Shown piece by piece: positions 1 through 10,900 of a stretch of 64,000 nucleotides of DNA. The DNA comes from Trichosphaerium sp. ATCC 40318 (Eukaryota > Discosea > Flabellinia > Trichosidae): contig JALMLS010000321.1 in NCBI GenBank assembly GCA_038496445.1, positions 1 to 64,000 of the forward strand. Direction: 5' to 3'. The first letter of the stretch is position 1. Every line of letters starts with the position of its first letter. The notes beneath the pieces were generated by a model. It saw only the letters and a list, made by a program, of their open reading frames with translations. It did no database searches and was not told the DNA's origin. Position numbers and translations under genes: made by a program.

Positions 1-504
1 TTCGAAGATGAACCAGATGTACGAATACTGGATAAAAAAGCGCATTCAATAAGCTAAACTATCACAGTTCTTCGACTTTAGCGTAACAAAGGAGGAAGAA
101 AAGGAGCTAGAGGAAATTGAAAAAGAAATATTATCACGACCTAAATACACTGAGGTACGCATAAATTACCTCCCCAACAAACTGACGATGCGTACACGCG
201 CCTTATCACAACAAAAAAACCCTGGAAGGACTATTGTCAATTTGTTTTGTAGAATGTCTGTACGGCTTTGTTCTTCTAAACTCTTTCTTTGTAGCCAAGC
301 AAATGGGCTAAATTCAAATCATACCAAGAGAAGGAAGCTTTTATTACATCTGGTATAAAGATAAAACCAGGTAAAATGCTAGACGCTGCAATGAGAGAAC
401 GGTTTGTTCAAGAAGAAAAACCTTTGGATGATGTAGTTGATCCTGAGCGTGAAATCGGTTTTAGATGGCATACAGGTTTTAGGTATACAGTAGCTTTAGT
501 TTAA
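1..504 (+). CDS. 3' part of an unidentified multi-exon gene
   Basis: The window opens inside a gene. Three exons can be read in phase: 1-18, 68-154 and 295-504, separated by a 49-nt intron (GTACGA...CACAG) and a 140-nt intron (GTACGC...TTGTAG). The middle exon gives an acidic/lysine-rich helix (EEEKELEEIEKEIL). The last exon contains KWAKFKSYQEKEAF and a C-terminus ending HTGFRYTVALV before TAA. I do not recognise the family. The next gene begins within about 100 bp, so an alternative splice from position 485 into the next open frame (acceptor at 522) is also in phase and cannot be excluded by eye. Confidence 0.5.
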
Positions 505-529
505 TAGCATCCCTTTTTATAGTTGCTCT

Positions 530-1144
530 TTGTGTTGTAACAGTTCTAAATGTTTGCGTAGACGGAGCGGTTTACTTACTGTACATGTACCTACTCAAAT
601 GGCTTCTCCTGGACCTCCACTTGGACCTCTTCTAGGTATGCACGGTATTCCTACTGGTATTTTCGTTATGAGCTTTAACGAAGAAACAAAGAAATACCCA
701 GCAGGTACGCATACAACTGCAAAATTATCATTTTATGACATTCTCTTACTGTTAACAAACATTTTACTAACTTGGTGGTTTCTTTGCCTAGGTGTGATCG
801 TCACAGTACTTATTATGAAGAACAAAGATCCTAAAAACAAGCGTACAGTAAATTTCAAGATCATGGCACCACCTACGAGCGTATTGATCAAACGTGTTGC
901 TAAAAACTTTAAAATATCACAAAATGATCTAGCGCGTATTGCTCTATTTAAGTTCCCTGGACAACCTCTATGGAGTACTTATGGTCAAGTACGTGGTACT
1001 GCTCTTTCAATCAATGAGATTGCACTTTGTCCAGAGTACAATGAAGAAGATTTTGCAAAACAAAAGGAAATCGATAAAGAAATCGAACAATTGAGTCTTG
1101 AAGGAAAACTTAATAAGCGTTTGTTACCTAAGAAAGCTAAATAA
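530..1144 (+). CDS. MRPL11: mitochondrial ribosomal protein uL11m
   Basis: The translation matches bacterial/mitochondrial L11. It has the N-domain signature SPGPPLGPLLGMHG (family: APPVGPALGQHG), then FNEETKKYPAG, IMAPPTSVLIKRVA (family TPPAAVLLKKAA) and a C-domain ending in a GTA-S-like stretch (RGTALSINE). L11 binds the GTPase-centre rRNA of the large subunit, here most likely the mitoribosome. An 87-nt intron at 705-791 (GTACGC...CCTAG) fits: removing it joins YPAG to VIVTVLIM as in the family. Because 87 is divisible by three and lacks a stop, unspliced sequence stays open. The C-terminus carries a lysine-rich extension (KRLLPKKAK). The true start is unresolved; the frame runs upstream without an ATG, so a first exon probably lies before 530. 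Confidence 0.8.
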   Translation: MCCNSSKCLRRRSGLLTVHVPTQMASPGPPLGPLLGMHGIPTGIFVMSFNEETKKYPAGTHTTAKLSFYDILLLLTNILLTWWFLCLGVIVTVLIMKNKDPKNKRTVNFKIMAPPTSVLIKRVAKNFKISQNDLARIALFKFPGQPLWSTYGQVRGTALSINEIALCPEYNEEDFAKQKEIDKEIEQLSLEGKLNKRLLPKKAK

Positions 1145-1469
1145 TAATAAACCAAATAAAGACTCTGCATCTAGTATACTCAAAGCTGCTGTTGACGCCG
1201 TTTAGACGGAATGTCAAAAAAAAAAGACAAATCGAGTACATACGAAGTTTGTTTTCACTTTTGGTAGTTTTTCGCCTGTAGAAGGTTTTTAGTAGTATTG
1301 TACCATTGCTATAGGCTTGTTGTTGTGTTGAACATTTTTGTTCAAGACTTAATCCGGAAACGTTACATCATTTTGTTCTAAAAACAAACCTATTGTAAGA
1401 CCATCTCGCTAGTGTAGGTTAAAGCATACAGTATGTATAAGCTATAGATATCGCTTCTCAAACCATCTG

Positions 1470-4173
1470 ATGGCTTCTCCTGGTGCTAAAGATACGCAAT
1501 GCGTTGCAATAGAGTCGTACGCGCCCAGAATGGTTGGTCAAAATGAATTAGCCATCGCCAAAGGAGATCTGATCAAATTTTTGGAGAAGAGTGGTGGTTG
1601 GGCACGCGGAGAGCTAAACGGAGTCACTGGGTGGTTCCCTTATGATTACGTCCGCATTCTACACCAACCGGCAGAATTGACACCGCGAAGTGCAGCTGCG
1701 CGACCAACACTGCCTAATTTAAACGGAATGCAGCAAAGCATTAGTTTACCACAACATGTTGGCAGTCGTATTTCGCCACGCTTACCAATCAGCGATCGAA
1801 GGCAAACAGAAATGATCACAACGTTCAATCGTCACAACAGTTCATCTCCACAGGCTGGGCGTCGGGTGGTTGTTCCATTACCTCCAACAACAATACCACC
1901 ACTCCCTGAGATAGTCCCTGGGATGGCAAATGGCTTAGTGTCGCCAACTCGGGTAGATAGCGCTAAAAAAAAGGTATCTAGTGTACTACGTTTAAAACCA
2001 TCAGACTCAAGCCTATATAGAAGAAGAAACGCATTAAACGCTCTCGCAGGGGAAAATCGGAATCACCACGCGCAAACAACGCTGTACGCATACTCATATT
2101 ATATTGAACGCTTCTAAACGGGTTGTATAGGTTAACGTATTTGAAACATCTATTGTTGACTCTAAAGTACTCACAAGAGAAGCAATCAGCCAGTTTTTAG
2201 ACGAAAGGCCTTCTCTAGAAGAGCTAAAAAGTGAGTTGGAAAGAAACAAAATCCGTAAATTATTTTTTTCGTTGCTTGATTATTGATAACCAAATTAAAC
2301 TAACTGTGCGCTTGAAGGCAATAAAGAAGAGCGAACAGGACGCCTTGATCGATTATTGTTCAAGTGGAGACAGAAGAAAAAACAAAAAGCAAAACCCAGA
2401 AAGAGCATAGGTGAACCGTATAAGCCTATGCATCATGTTCATGTCAGTAACGATGGAAATGGTCTTGTTGTACGTATAAAAATCACAAGATTACACACGA
2501 GTAGCGACTACACAAAAATAAAACGCGTAGTGGCTTCCTTTAACTTTTTTCTCTTTGCGCTATAATTTACTTACGTTTTTAATAAAGGGTATGCCAGATT
2601 CTTGGACAGAAAGATTAACAGCTAGCGGATTTTCGAAAAACGAGATTGCAGAGAACAAACTGGAGCTAATGTCCATTCTACAAACTCAAGATTCTAATGC
2701 GCATCTCTCTAACAGAGATTTTCCAGACGAGGCGCAAGTAACTTGCAGTTTGAGTACGTGCAACCTCAGATTCAGAATTCGAAAGAAGTTGACTTTTTTT
2801 TTAAGGCGATTTAGTGTCGTTTGAAGATCCTCGGTTACGATTCCGTATTATTGATGATGGCCTTGGTGAAGGGTAAGATTTTTTTACTAGATGGTTTCTT
2901 ATCTGATATAGGGCTATGGGAGTTGTTGTATTAGCGGAGGATATGCTTGATAATGACAACAGAGTAAGCCTTTTTTATGTTTGATTACATTTTGAGGCAC
3001 ATCGACGTTTTTTTTTCAGTTTTGTTGTTAGTACTTGTTTGTTGCTCTATTCTGATACAAATACTTTAAGGTTGCTATTAAAAAAATGGTTATAAAGAGT
3101 GCTAATATGCAAGAGCTAAAAACAGAGATTTATATAATGAAAACGAGTAACCATAGAAATATTGTATCATATATTAATAGCTTTGTACTTGATGATATGT
3201 TATGGGTTGTTATGGAATATATGGATGGTGGTAGTCTTGCTGAACTCATAGAGTATCATGCTAGCGTACCTCTAAGTGAAGTTCAAATGAGATATATTAT
3301 TTTCAACATAATGAAGTGCGTTGCTCTGTTTTTTCTTCGTTCTCACAATTTTCTTACCTTTTTTCTCTTCAACGCTCTTTGTTAATTTTTTTTTCAGAGG
3401 ATTGAATTATATTCATGCTATGCATAGAATACATCGAGACATAAAGTACGTTGGGGAGGTTTTTTTCTCAAACGTGTAGCTGCGTTTGCTTTACGCGTTC
3501 ATTTCAAAATTATTCTTAAGTGCTTATGCTTGCTTTAGGTCTGATAATGTCTTGTTATCGCGAAGGGGTGATGTTAAAATTGCTGATTTTGGTGAGTCTT
3601 GAGATACTTTAGATTTAATGCTAACAAGCATAAAGGCTTTGCCGTACAGCTCACAAAAAAGCAACGCACACGCAAAACAACGCTTGGTACTCCATATTGG
3701 ATGGCTCCTGAGCTCATAAGAGGTAAAAAATATGGCTTGAAAGTGGATATTTGGAGTACGGGGATACTTACAATGGAGATGCTTGAGGTACTCAATTTTT
3801 TTTTTGGCTGCAAGTTGCTTATAAATTATCTAAGGGTGAACCACCTTATATTGAGTTACCATCACTCAAAGCGCTTCTTATGATAAGTAAGAAAGGCGCA
3901 CCGAATCTTCAGCACCCTGAAAAGTGGACAGATGTCTTTAAGGTACGAACAGCATTGAAGTGTTAAGGTGTTTATTTAATTTTTTTTTTTAAGGACTTTT
4001 TAAGCAAGTGCTTAATGAAGAAACCACGTGATCGTTCAACAACAGCTGAGTTGATGAAGCATCAGTTTATGCTACTAGCAGCAAATGATAGTCCAGCAGA
4101 TCTTTGTCCTGCTATTGAGAGCGTGTTTAAGATGAGAGAGTTAGTTAAATCTAACTTTAGTAAGCCTACATAA
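1470..4173 (+). CDS. SH3-CRIB p21-activated (STE20/PAK) kinase
   Basis: A multi-exon Ser/Thr kinase. Exon 1 encodes an N-terminal SH3 domain (about residues 10-65: [36 protein letters not shown]). A Ser/Pro-rich linker follows. The CRIB/PBD is near 2400-2480 and 2588-2690 ([17 protein letters not shown], then [17 protein letters not shown]), which binds GTP-loaded Rac/Cdc42. The kinase lobe follows over many exons: glycine loop [13 protein letters not shown] (spliced at about 2873/2911), [18 protein letters not shown] (HRD catalytic loop), VKIADFG (DFG), GTPYWMAPE (activation segment), KVDIWS. It ends FSKPT before TAA at 4171-4173. Introns mostly begin GTACG or GTGAG. All catalytic motifs are present. 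Metazoan PAKs have no SH3 and fungal Cla4-type PAKs carry a PH domain instead, so this domain order is notable. Confidence 0.88.
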
Positions 4174-4974
4174 AAAGGCGTTGTTGGTTTTGCTTTTTTT
4201 TTTGAAAGAAAAAAAATTGAAACGAAAAAAAAAAGGAATGAGGGGGTTACAGTGCTGTTACACTGCAACTTTTTCTCTTTTTTTTGGTTTCTGTTAAATC
4301 CAGATTATTTGTACATTAGATTATTGTAAAGGAAATATCAATGGTGTTAACATAAAATATTATTTAAATGCCAAGTTGCAAACCGTTTTTTTTTTTTTTT
4401 GTTGTTGGTTTTAGGAAAGGTATTGTTGACGGGTTCAGTGTTGTTTGAGTATAACTGCATGCTGTTGATATGATTAGTAACAGAAGTAGTAGGGTAGATA
4501 TTGGTTGTTTTAAAAAGTGGCCGCTGGGCAAGAGCGTTGTACTTTTGCCTTTGAGAAAGCATGTCTTGAAAGACAATCCCTTTTTATTTATTACACTAAA
4601 CAAAAATTAACAAGTCAGACCACCACAGTTTAAAGAGCTATCGAAGCAGAAAAGTACTTGTTTTTTAGCTGTTAAAAGCCAGCGCGACTTGATATAGCAT
4701 AAGAACTTAATAGCAAAACCAACAACTTTTTATATGGCTTACTAAATGTAAGATAGAAGAGCGTTGGAACTGTCTAGCTAGTTGTAAATGCGGGAACCGG
4801 ACTTACACATCAAACACTTTCACAACGGATGACCTAGATCATTGATATCATGTGGGAAACCTTCCGCGTTTTTGTGCTCAAATACTCTTCCACTCACTAG
4901 AAAGTGCTGTAAACGAAAGCTAAGGCTGTAAATAAACTGGAATTCTATTGACAATCATATCACAAATTTTATTA
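4174..4974. other. intergenic, convergent gene ends
   Basis: About 800 bp between the 3' ends of the kinase (+) and the MORN gene (-). It is AT-rich with several A and T homopolymers. Short open frames on the minus strand here have no recognisable motifs. I see no gene or RNA. Confidence 0.5.
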
Positions 4975-5858
4975 TTACTTACATTGTCCGTCTTCATACC
5001 ATTCCTTACATTTACCATACTGTTTACCATCAACAAATGTGCATTGAAACCTTAATTGTCCATTATCGTACCATCCCTTATTTTCACCATGTTTTTTACC
5101 ATCAACCCACATGCACTGGTACTTTAGTTGTCCATTCTTATACCATATCTTACTTTCACCATGTTGTTTGTCACAAACCCGTAACTTGTGGTACTGAAGT
5201 TGCCCATTTTCATACCATCCTTTACTGTCACTGTGTTGTGTATCATCAACCCAAAAGCTAATGTCCTTAAGTTGTCCATTTTCATACCATCCCTTACTTT
5301 CACCATGCTGTTTACCATCAGCCCACATACATTGCTCCTCAAGCTGACCATTATCATACCATCCCTTACTTTCACCGTGCTGTTTATCATCAACCCACAT
5401 GCTTTTTTCCTCTAGCTGGCCATTTTTATACCATCCCTTACTTTCACCATGCTGTTTACCATCAACCCACATACATTGCTCCTCAAGCTGACCATTATCA
5501 TACCATCCCTTACTTTCACCGTGCTGTTTATTATCAACCCACATGCATTGACTCTTTTGGTGTCCATTTTCATACCATTCTACACTAAGGCCATTTTTTT
5601 ACCATCAACTGATACATACTGCCTCTTAAGTTTTCCACTCTCATACCATTGTTTACCTATCCCACTCATACAATATTTATGAAGCCTTACCTTACCACTT
5701 CTATACCATTGTATCCATACTCCTTTCTTTTGTAACGCTTCATCAAAATGTGTATTAGTTGCAGCTCTCTTTGATAAACTGTGGAACTTTGTGAATACTT
5801 CTTTGTTGAAAGTACAAATGTAAGTTTGAAGTTCACGTGGAATATCCAGTAAACTCAT
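4975..5858 (-). pseudogene. F-box-like / MORN-type repeat protein with one frameshift
   Basis: Read on the minus strand from ATG at 5858. The N-terminus resembles a short F-box-like module (SLLDIPRELQTYIC ... FDEALQKKGVW). It is followed by about ten 23-residue units of the MORN_2/YwqK type, each like W(V/A)DGKQHGESKGWYDNGQLEE (69 bp per unit). The frame breaks at a run of seven T on the + strand (5594-5600): one more base would restore the repeat register between VSVDGKK and the next unit. Either this is a one-base homopolymer sequencing error or the gene is recently inactivated; both halves are otherwise clean. A related intact gene with the same N-terminal plan lies at 32957-33400. MORN-type repeats are usually protein or membrane interaction scaffolds; the function here is unknown. 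Confidence 0.75.
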
Positions 5859-6297
5859 GGAGTGCAAATTACTTTGTATTTTTTTATGCTTTGTGGTAGA
5901 CTATAAAAAAAAACTACTGTCAGCAAAACACAAGGAGAACAAAAGAATCTGTTGGCAATCAATGTTATCAAAAGTATAATGTCGGTTTTCGGTTTCGCCA
6001 TTCACCGTTATTCAAAAAAAAAGTAAACACGTTTGTATTGGCTATGGTGTAATAAAAGGCCATAAATAAGTGTTCAGAAACTGTACAATGAGCATACACA
6101 GATTTAGTGAGTTTTTGAAGCGAAATACTGACAGCTCGTGGGACACGTGACCCACAAAAAATTTCGAAGAACAGTGTGTTCATTTTACATTGATAATCGC
6201 GTTAAAATATAGCTGTACGTACCATAGGAATACCACCAATACGCTTATAATTTTAAACCTATCTACTGTCTGTTAAATAGTTCTTTGCAGCGTATAA
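5859..6297. other. divergent promoter region
   Basis: Separates the MORN gene (-) from the F-box/LRR gene (+). Contains a CACGTG at about 6144 and A/T-rich tracts. A 71-codon minus frame here lacks motifs and is not called. Confidence 0.4.
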
Positions 6298-7024
6298 ATG
6301 AAAGTCCAGTCAGTTCTTTTCACCGAAATTAAAACACAAAACAGTCAAAAAAATTCAAAAAAACCTAAAGAAACAAAGCGTCCAAGGTACGAAGTTTGCT
6401 TTACGTTAAAGGGTTCTTAAATTTAATAAAACTAACATACGCACGTGTTTAGAGCGATTAGCGTACAAATGGAAGAAAAAGACAGGGATAATATAAACAA
6501 GCGCCTATTCGAGCTTACTGCGTTACCTACTGAAATAATAGTGCTTATTCTGAAACAAAGTGACTTGTACGCTCCGTTCAGCCCAAACATGTCACCTATT
6601 GCGAGATATTATTCACAAACACGTTGGATACGGCTGTATCCATATCAGAACTGAGAATGAAGCTCAGTTGCTTGCAGGCAGTCCATTACTCCAAAATACG
6701 ACCATTCACTTGAGCTATTGTTATTCAATCGCAGATGAGGTCATTGAAGCAATGAATGGTGTACATAAAATCGGCTTGTCATACAGTGCATACTATCGAC
6801 TTGTATAGTTGTTATTCAATAACAGACAAGGGTATTGCGGCATTGGCAGGTGTACATAAAATTATTTTATCACATACAAATGTTACAGATGAAGGATTGA
6901 AGGCGTTGGGAGGTGTACACACTATTTACTTGTTTTGTTGTAAGTCAATAACAAACAATGGTATTGCAGCATTGGCAGGTGTACATGAAATTATTTTAGC
7001 AGGTACAAAGGTAACTGATAAAGG

Positions 7025-7038
7025 ATTGAAGAGATTGG
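7025..7038 (+). repeat. target-site duplication, left copy (LINE A)
   Basis: ATTGAAGAGATTGG lies directly before the 5' end of the LINE. The identical 14 bases follow the poly(A) tail at 11512-11525. The host LRR sequence (KRL|AGVH) is continuous if one copy is removed. Confidence 0.92.
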
Positions 7039-7116
7039 TCAATCTTTTTCCATACCATCGTGGCAACTCCTCCCAAATAGACTCTAGGCATTAGCGTTAT
7101 CAACGTAAGTACACCT

Positions 7117-7998
7117 ATGAGCGAAAACAACGGAAGTGCAGCAACTCCACAGACAGGCAATGAAAAGTTGGCCGGACTAGTTAAAGGGCTAATTAGCTCT
7201 AATCCAATCTCTACTACGGTGTGGTTGGAAATGGTCGCAAAATACAAGCGGCTTCCCGACAAGGTCGTTAACGGACAAAAGCCCGTTAAAGACCGTGGTA
7301 CTACTGATCTCCACAAGATCGTCCTAGAAGATGATTATGATCGCAAACGCGATACTGTGTACGATATTACCTCTTGGGCGCGTAAACGCGCCTTTCCTCG
7401 CAATTACTGTGTTTTTACGTGGTTTTTAATTTTATTTCTCGCCTTTAGTTCTGGAGTCGTTTTCGAGCGTCAAAAGATTGGTGTGGAGTTTAAAACTGCC
7501 TTGAATCACGCGGTATCGCTACTTTTTACCGAACAAGCCAAACTCTACGGTGAATTTCTCTTGGGTGCAGATGTTACGCCCAAACATGTTAAAAAAGCCC
7601 TCAATAATGGGTATATCTATGAACTCCGTGATGAGTGGGTTCCTATTGCGTACGGCAAAGTCAAGTACTTTGAATTCAACAATTGGGTGTGGCGTATTGT
7701 CCCTCGTAAGCCGGCTGCTCAAACAGTCACTTTTGTCGGTATGCCTAGCCACATTGGCAACAATCAATTTCGTGAAGCTTTAATCCAAGCTTACGATGCA
7801 AGTATTTCTTACGTTGAACGAAAGTTTGATGTAGACGGTTTCGCACTGAAAATTTTCAAGGTCGCTCTATCAAAGAAGTGTGACGAATTATGGAATGGTG
7901 GCAAGCTCACTGTCTCTCTGGAACATGAAACGATTCATATACAGTATTATACGGCCGAGGCGCCTAAATCTTCAAAATCAAAAAAACGTAAACGATGA
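7117..7998 (+). CDS. LINE ORF1 protein, unusual, with a hydrophobic segment
   Basis: A 293-residue first ORF of the LINE, starting at ATG 7117 and overlapping ORF2 by ATGA at 7995-7998. No CCHC knuckle, RRM or coiled coil of ordinary ORF1/gag proteins is visible. It has one strongly hydrophobic stretch near residues 100-120 (VFTWFLILFLAFSSGVVF) followed by a basic/mixed domain rich in aromatics. The C-terminus is a lysine/arginine tail (SSKSKKRKR) that could be a nuclear signal or bind nucleic acid. By position it should be the RNA-binding chaperone of the element, but I see no known fold. The overlapping stop/start suggests termination-reinitiation for ORF2. Confidence 0.8.
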   Translation: MSENNGSAATPQTGNEKLAGLVKGLISSNPISTTVWLEMVAKYKRLPDKVVNGQKPVKDRGTTDLHKIVLEDDYDRKRDTVYDITSWARKRAFPRNYCVFTWFLILFLAFSSGVVFERQKIGVEFKTALNHAVSLLFTEQAKLYGEFLLGADVTPKHVKKALNNGYIYELRDEWVPIAYGKVKYFEFNNWVWRIVPRKPAAQTVTFVGMPSHIGNNQFREALIQAYDASISYVERKFDVDGFALKIFKVALSKKCDELWNGGKLTVSLEHETIHIQYYTAEAPKSSKSKKRKR

Positions 7999-10900
7999 GT
8001 GTTAAACGTGTTAACATTGCTTGCTGGAACCCTTGTGGTCTCAGCACTGTTAAAAAAATCAATTTCATGCATAATAAATTTAACATCCATAACTTGGATG
8101 TGCTCGCTGTTTCTGAGACGCACTGGCGTAAAAAAGTGCCTCAAAAAATTCTTTCTCTAGGTTACAAGGTAGTTTGGTCTCCTCAACCTCACAGCAGTTT
8201 TTGTGGTACTGCTTTCATTTGTTCACCACGTGTTAAAATTTTTTCTCAAACCTCACACTCCTCTGGTCGTTTGAACACTGTTACATTTCGAGTAAGGGCC
8301 ACCACGCTAAAAGCAGGTGTTGTCTACGGTCCGTCTAATGCCAAAGACCGTGAGGCGTTTCTGTCAAAAGTCACTCCTCTTTTACTTGATTTAGATTTTC
8401 TTTTAGGAGACTTCAATGTTGCTCTCTCCCATAACCATCTGCCTATGCATGCTGGTAGCTCCGATGGACGCTTACGTGGTGCTACCGAATTGGCAGATAT
8501 ATTGGCAAACAACAACCTCACACAAAGCGATTTCAAGTCCAGACACACATGCTGGCGTACAAATTCTACTTCCAAACTGGACTATATCTTCACAAACGAG
8601 AAGTGGCTCCAAAATCTGCTCAAATTTGAGCTCGATCCTCCTATCAACAACTATGATCACTGCTTTTTGGTGGCTAGGTTCTCTAACCAAGACCGTGCCG
8701 AGATGGGTAGTGGTAGATGGGTTCTCCAAAACTTTATGAATGACGTAGAAATCTTGGGTGATATTGCGTCTAAATTTAAAACACGCATTGATGGTGTAAA
8801 CACAATCAAACAGTGGACGCTCCTCAAACGCCAGATTGTAGAGCATATCAAGTCCATCCAAATCGATCTGGTGGCTCATATAAAAAACAAGCGCTGTAGT
8901 ATTAAGGATGACATGCAATACCATGCCACCGACAGTGCAGAGTACTTGGCTCTTAAAAACCAACTACACCATTGCGAACGCAGCTTTACTGAAGCGCGAA
9001 TGCTTAAAACTGGTCTAGGTGACTTCACTATTGATGAAGTGCCACAAAAACTCCTCACAGCACGTTTAAAGGCACGTTCTAAAAGCGCAATGCTCATGAG
9101 CATGCGCGATTCTGCCGGTAAAGTTCGTACCGGTACGTCTAATATATCATTCATACTCACCCAATTCTATAAGAATTTGTTTGCTGCTAAACTTACCAAA
9201 CCCCGACGTCATGGTAGGTTCCTCCGTAATGCTCCTAGAAATATACCTCTTGAACTATTAGAAAAGATGGCTGATAGCTTCACTGACAAAGAAGTCACTA
9301 CTGCCATCAAAAGTATGAAGTCTTTCTCATCTCCCGGGATAGATGGAATTCCTGCTTTCTTCTACAAGAATAATGCTACGTTCACGGCCATGTTCCGTAG
9401 AATATTTAATCACCTTTTGCGGCATCCTAAGTCCATGCCTCCCCAATTTAAAAAAGGACTTCTTCTCACACTTTATAAAGGCAAAGGCGATGTCCGTGAT
9501 CCTCGTAACCGTCGACCTCTGGCTCTCCTTAACACCGACTACAAACTCCTCACCACTCTTCTTAACAAGCGACTCCTCCCAATACTGGTACATGTTGTTG
9601 ACTCCACACAATGTGGGTTTGTACCAGGCAGGGATATTGCCACTAACATCATCACCTTGGAGGAAACTATCCACCAGGCTATCATCTCTGAAGCAGTACC
9701 TATGTACGATTTTGCCTTTCTAGATTTTCAAAAAGCGTTTGACTCTGTATGCCATAAGGCTATCATACGCACACTATCACACTTCAAAGTTCCTAGGCCA
9801 TTTATGCGACTAATCCAAGCCTGTCTAAGTGACACATGGTTCCAAATCGTTGTAAATCGCACGCTTTCAGAACCCTTCCAGATTACTAGGGGTGTAAAGC
9901 AAGGAGACCCTCTTTCTCCTACGTTATTTGTTCTCACTATGGAACCCATTCTGGTAAAGTTTCGTGAGAGGCTTAGTGGAATAGCTCTCCACAAAAAGCA
10001 CATTTCTTCCCTTGGTTTTGCTGACGATGTAGCTGCCATTAGCATATCACCTGAGGAGTCTCTCATTATACAGGACGTTCTCAGAGGAGCTAAAGCAACC
10101 ATAGGTTTAATTGCCAACCGCTCTAAGTGTTTTTCCATTTCAAATTTCGACGGCTGTGCCTTTCAGTCTGTTAACGAGGTTAGGTACCTTGGTACATCTT
10201 TTTGCAAGTCTACAGGTCTCAAAAATACCGTTTGGGATGTTGTTAGCAAGATGAATACTAAGGTTAGCCGCTGGCGTTCAATGACGCGTACCCTCATCTC
10301 CAAAAAAACCATCTACTCCTCTTATACTATCTCTCTTTTTACTTATCAGTTCCGCTTTATTCTAGCCAACCAGTGGCAGATAGCTGCTATTGAGAGGGCA
10401 GCCTCGACGCTGTTTTTTCCCTCCAAAGCTACTTATCGTAAGCCCTCTAGGTTATTCAACCCTATACATTCCGGTGGCTTCAGTCTGTTACAACCTAAAC
10501 GTTTTAACCTAGCACTTTTAGCCTCCACTTGGGAAAAATTTATTTTTAGTTATGGATCTGAGCCATACCACGGCCTGTGGAATCTGTGGTTTAATTACCA
10601 CGGTTCTCATTGGTCGAAGGAGGTGGCTTCATACCATTACACTCAATGCCGCAATGCGTGGCAGTCCCTAAATTCTCCTTTCAAGGGCCTCACTGAGGCC
10701 CAGATTCTTGCCAAAGTTGTCAAAGGGCCTAGAAGCGCCCGTGATCTGTATGCTTTCACATTAGATGAAGTGAAAGATGACCTCACACCTACCATCAAAA
10801 AGATGCTTAAGGTCCATGGTGAGGCACTTCGTAAAACCTTCACACAATTACACTCTTCCAAAATTTTTGCAAAGTTTCCTCTGTTGCGTGACTATGTTCT

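Noticed and set aside
4975-5560. Regular 69-bp repeats suggestive of a CRISPR array
   Set aside because: They are coding MORN-type units without unique spacers, in a eukaryotic genome.
5968-6183. 71-codon minus frame
   Set aside because: No motif, no splice support and it lies in a divergent promoter.
8472-8963. Long minus-strand frame inside the LINE
   Set aside because: Antisense shadow of ORF2, which has clear endonuclease motifs.
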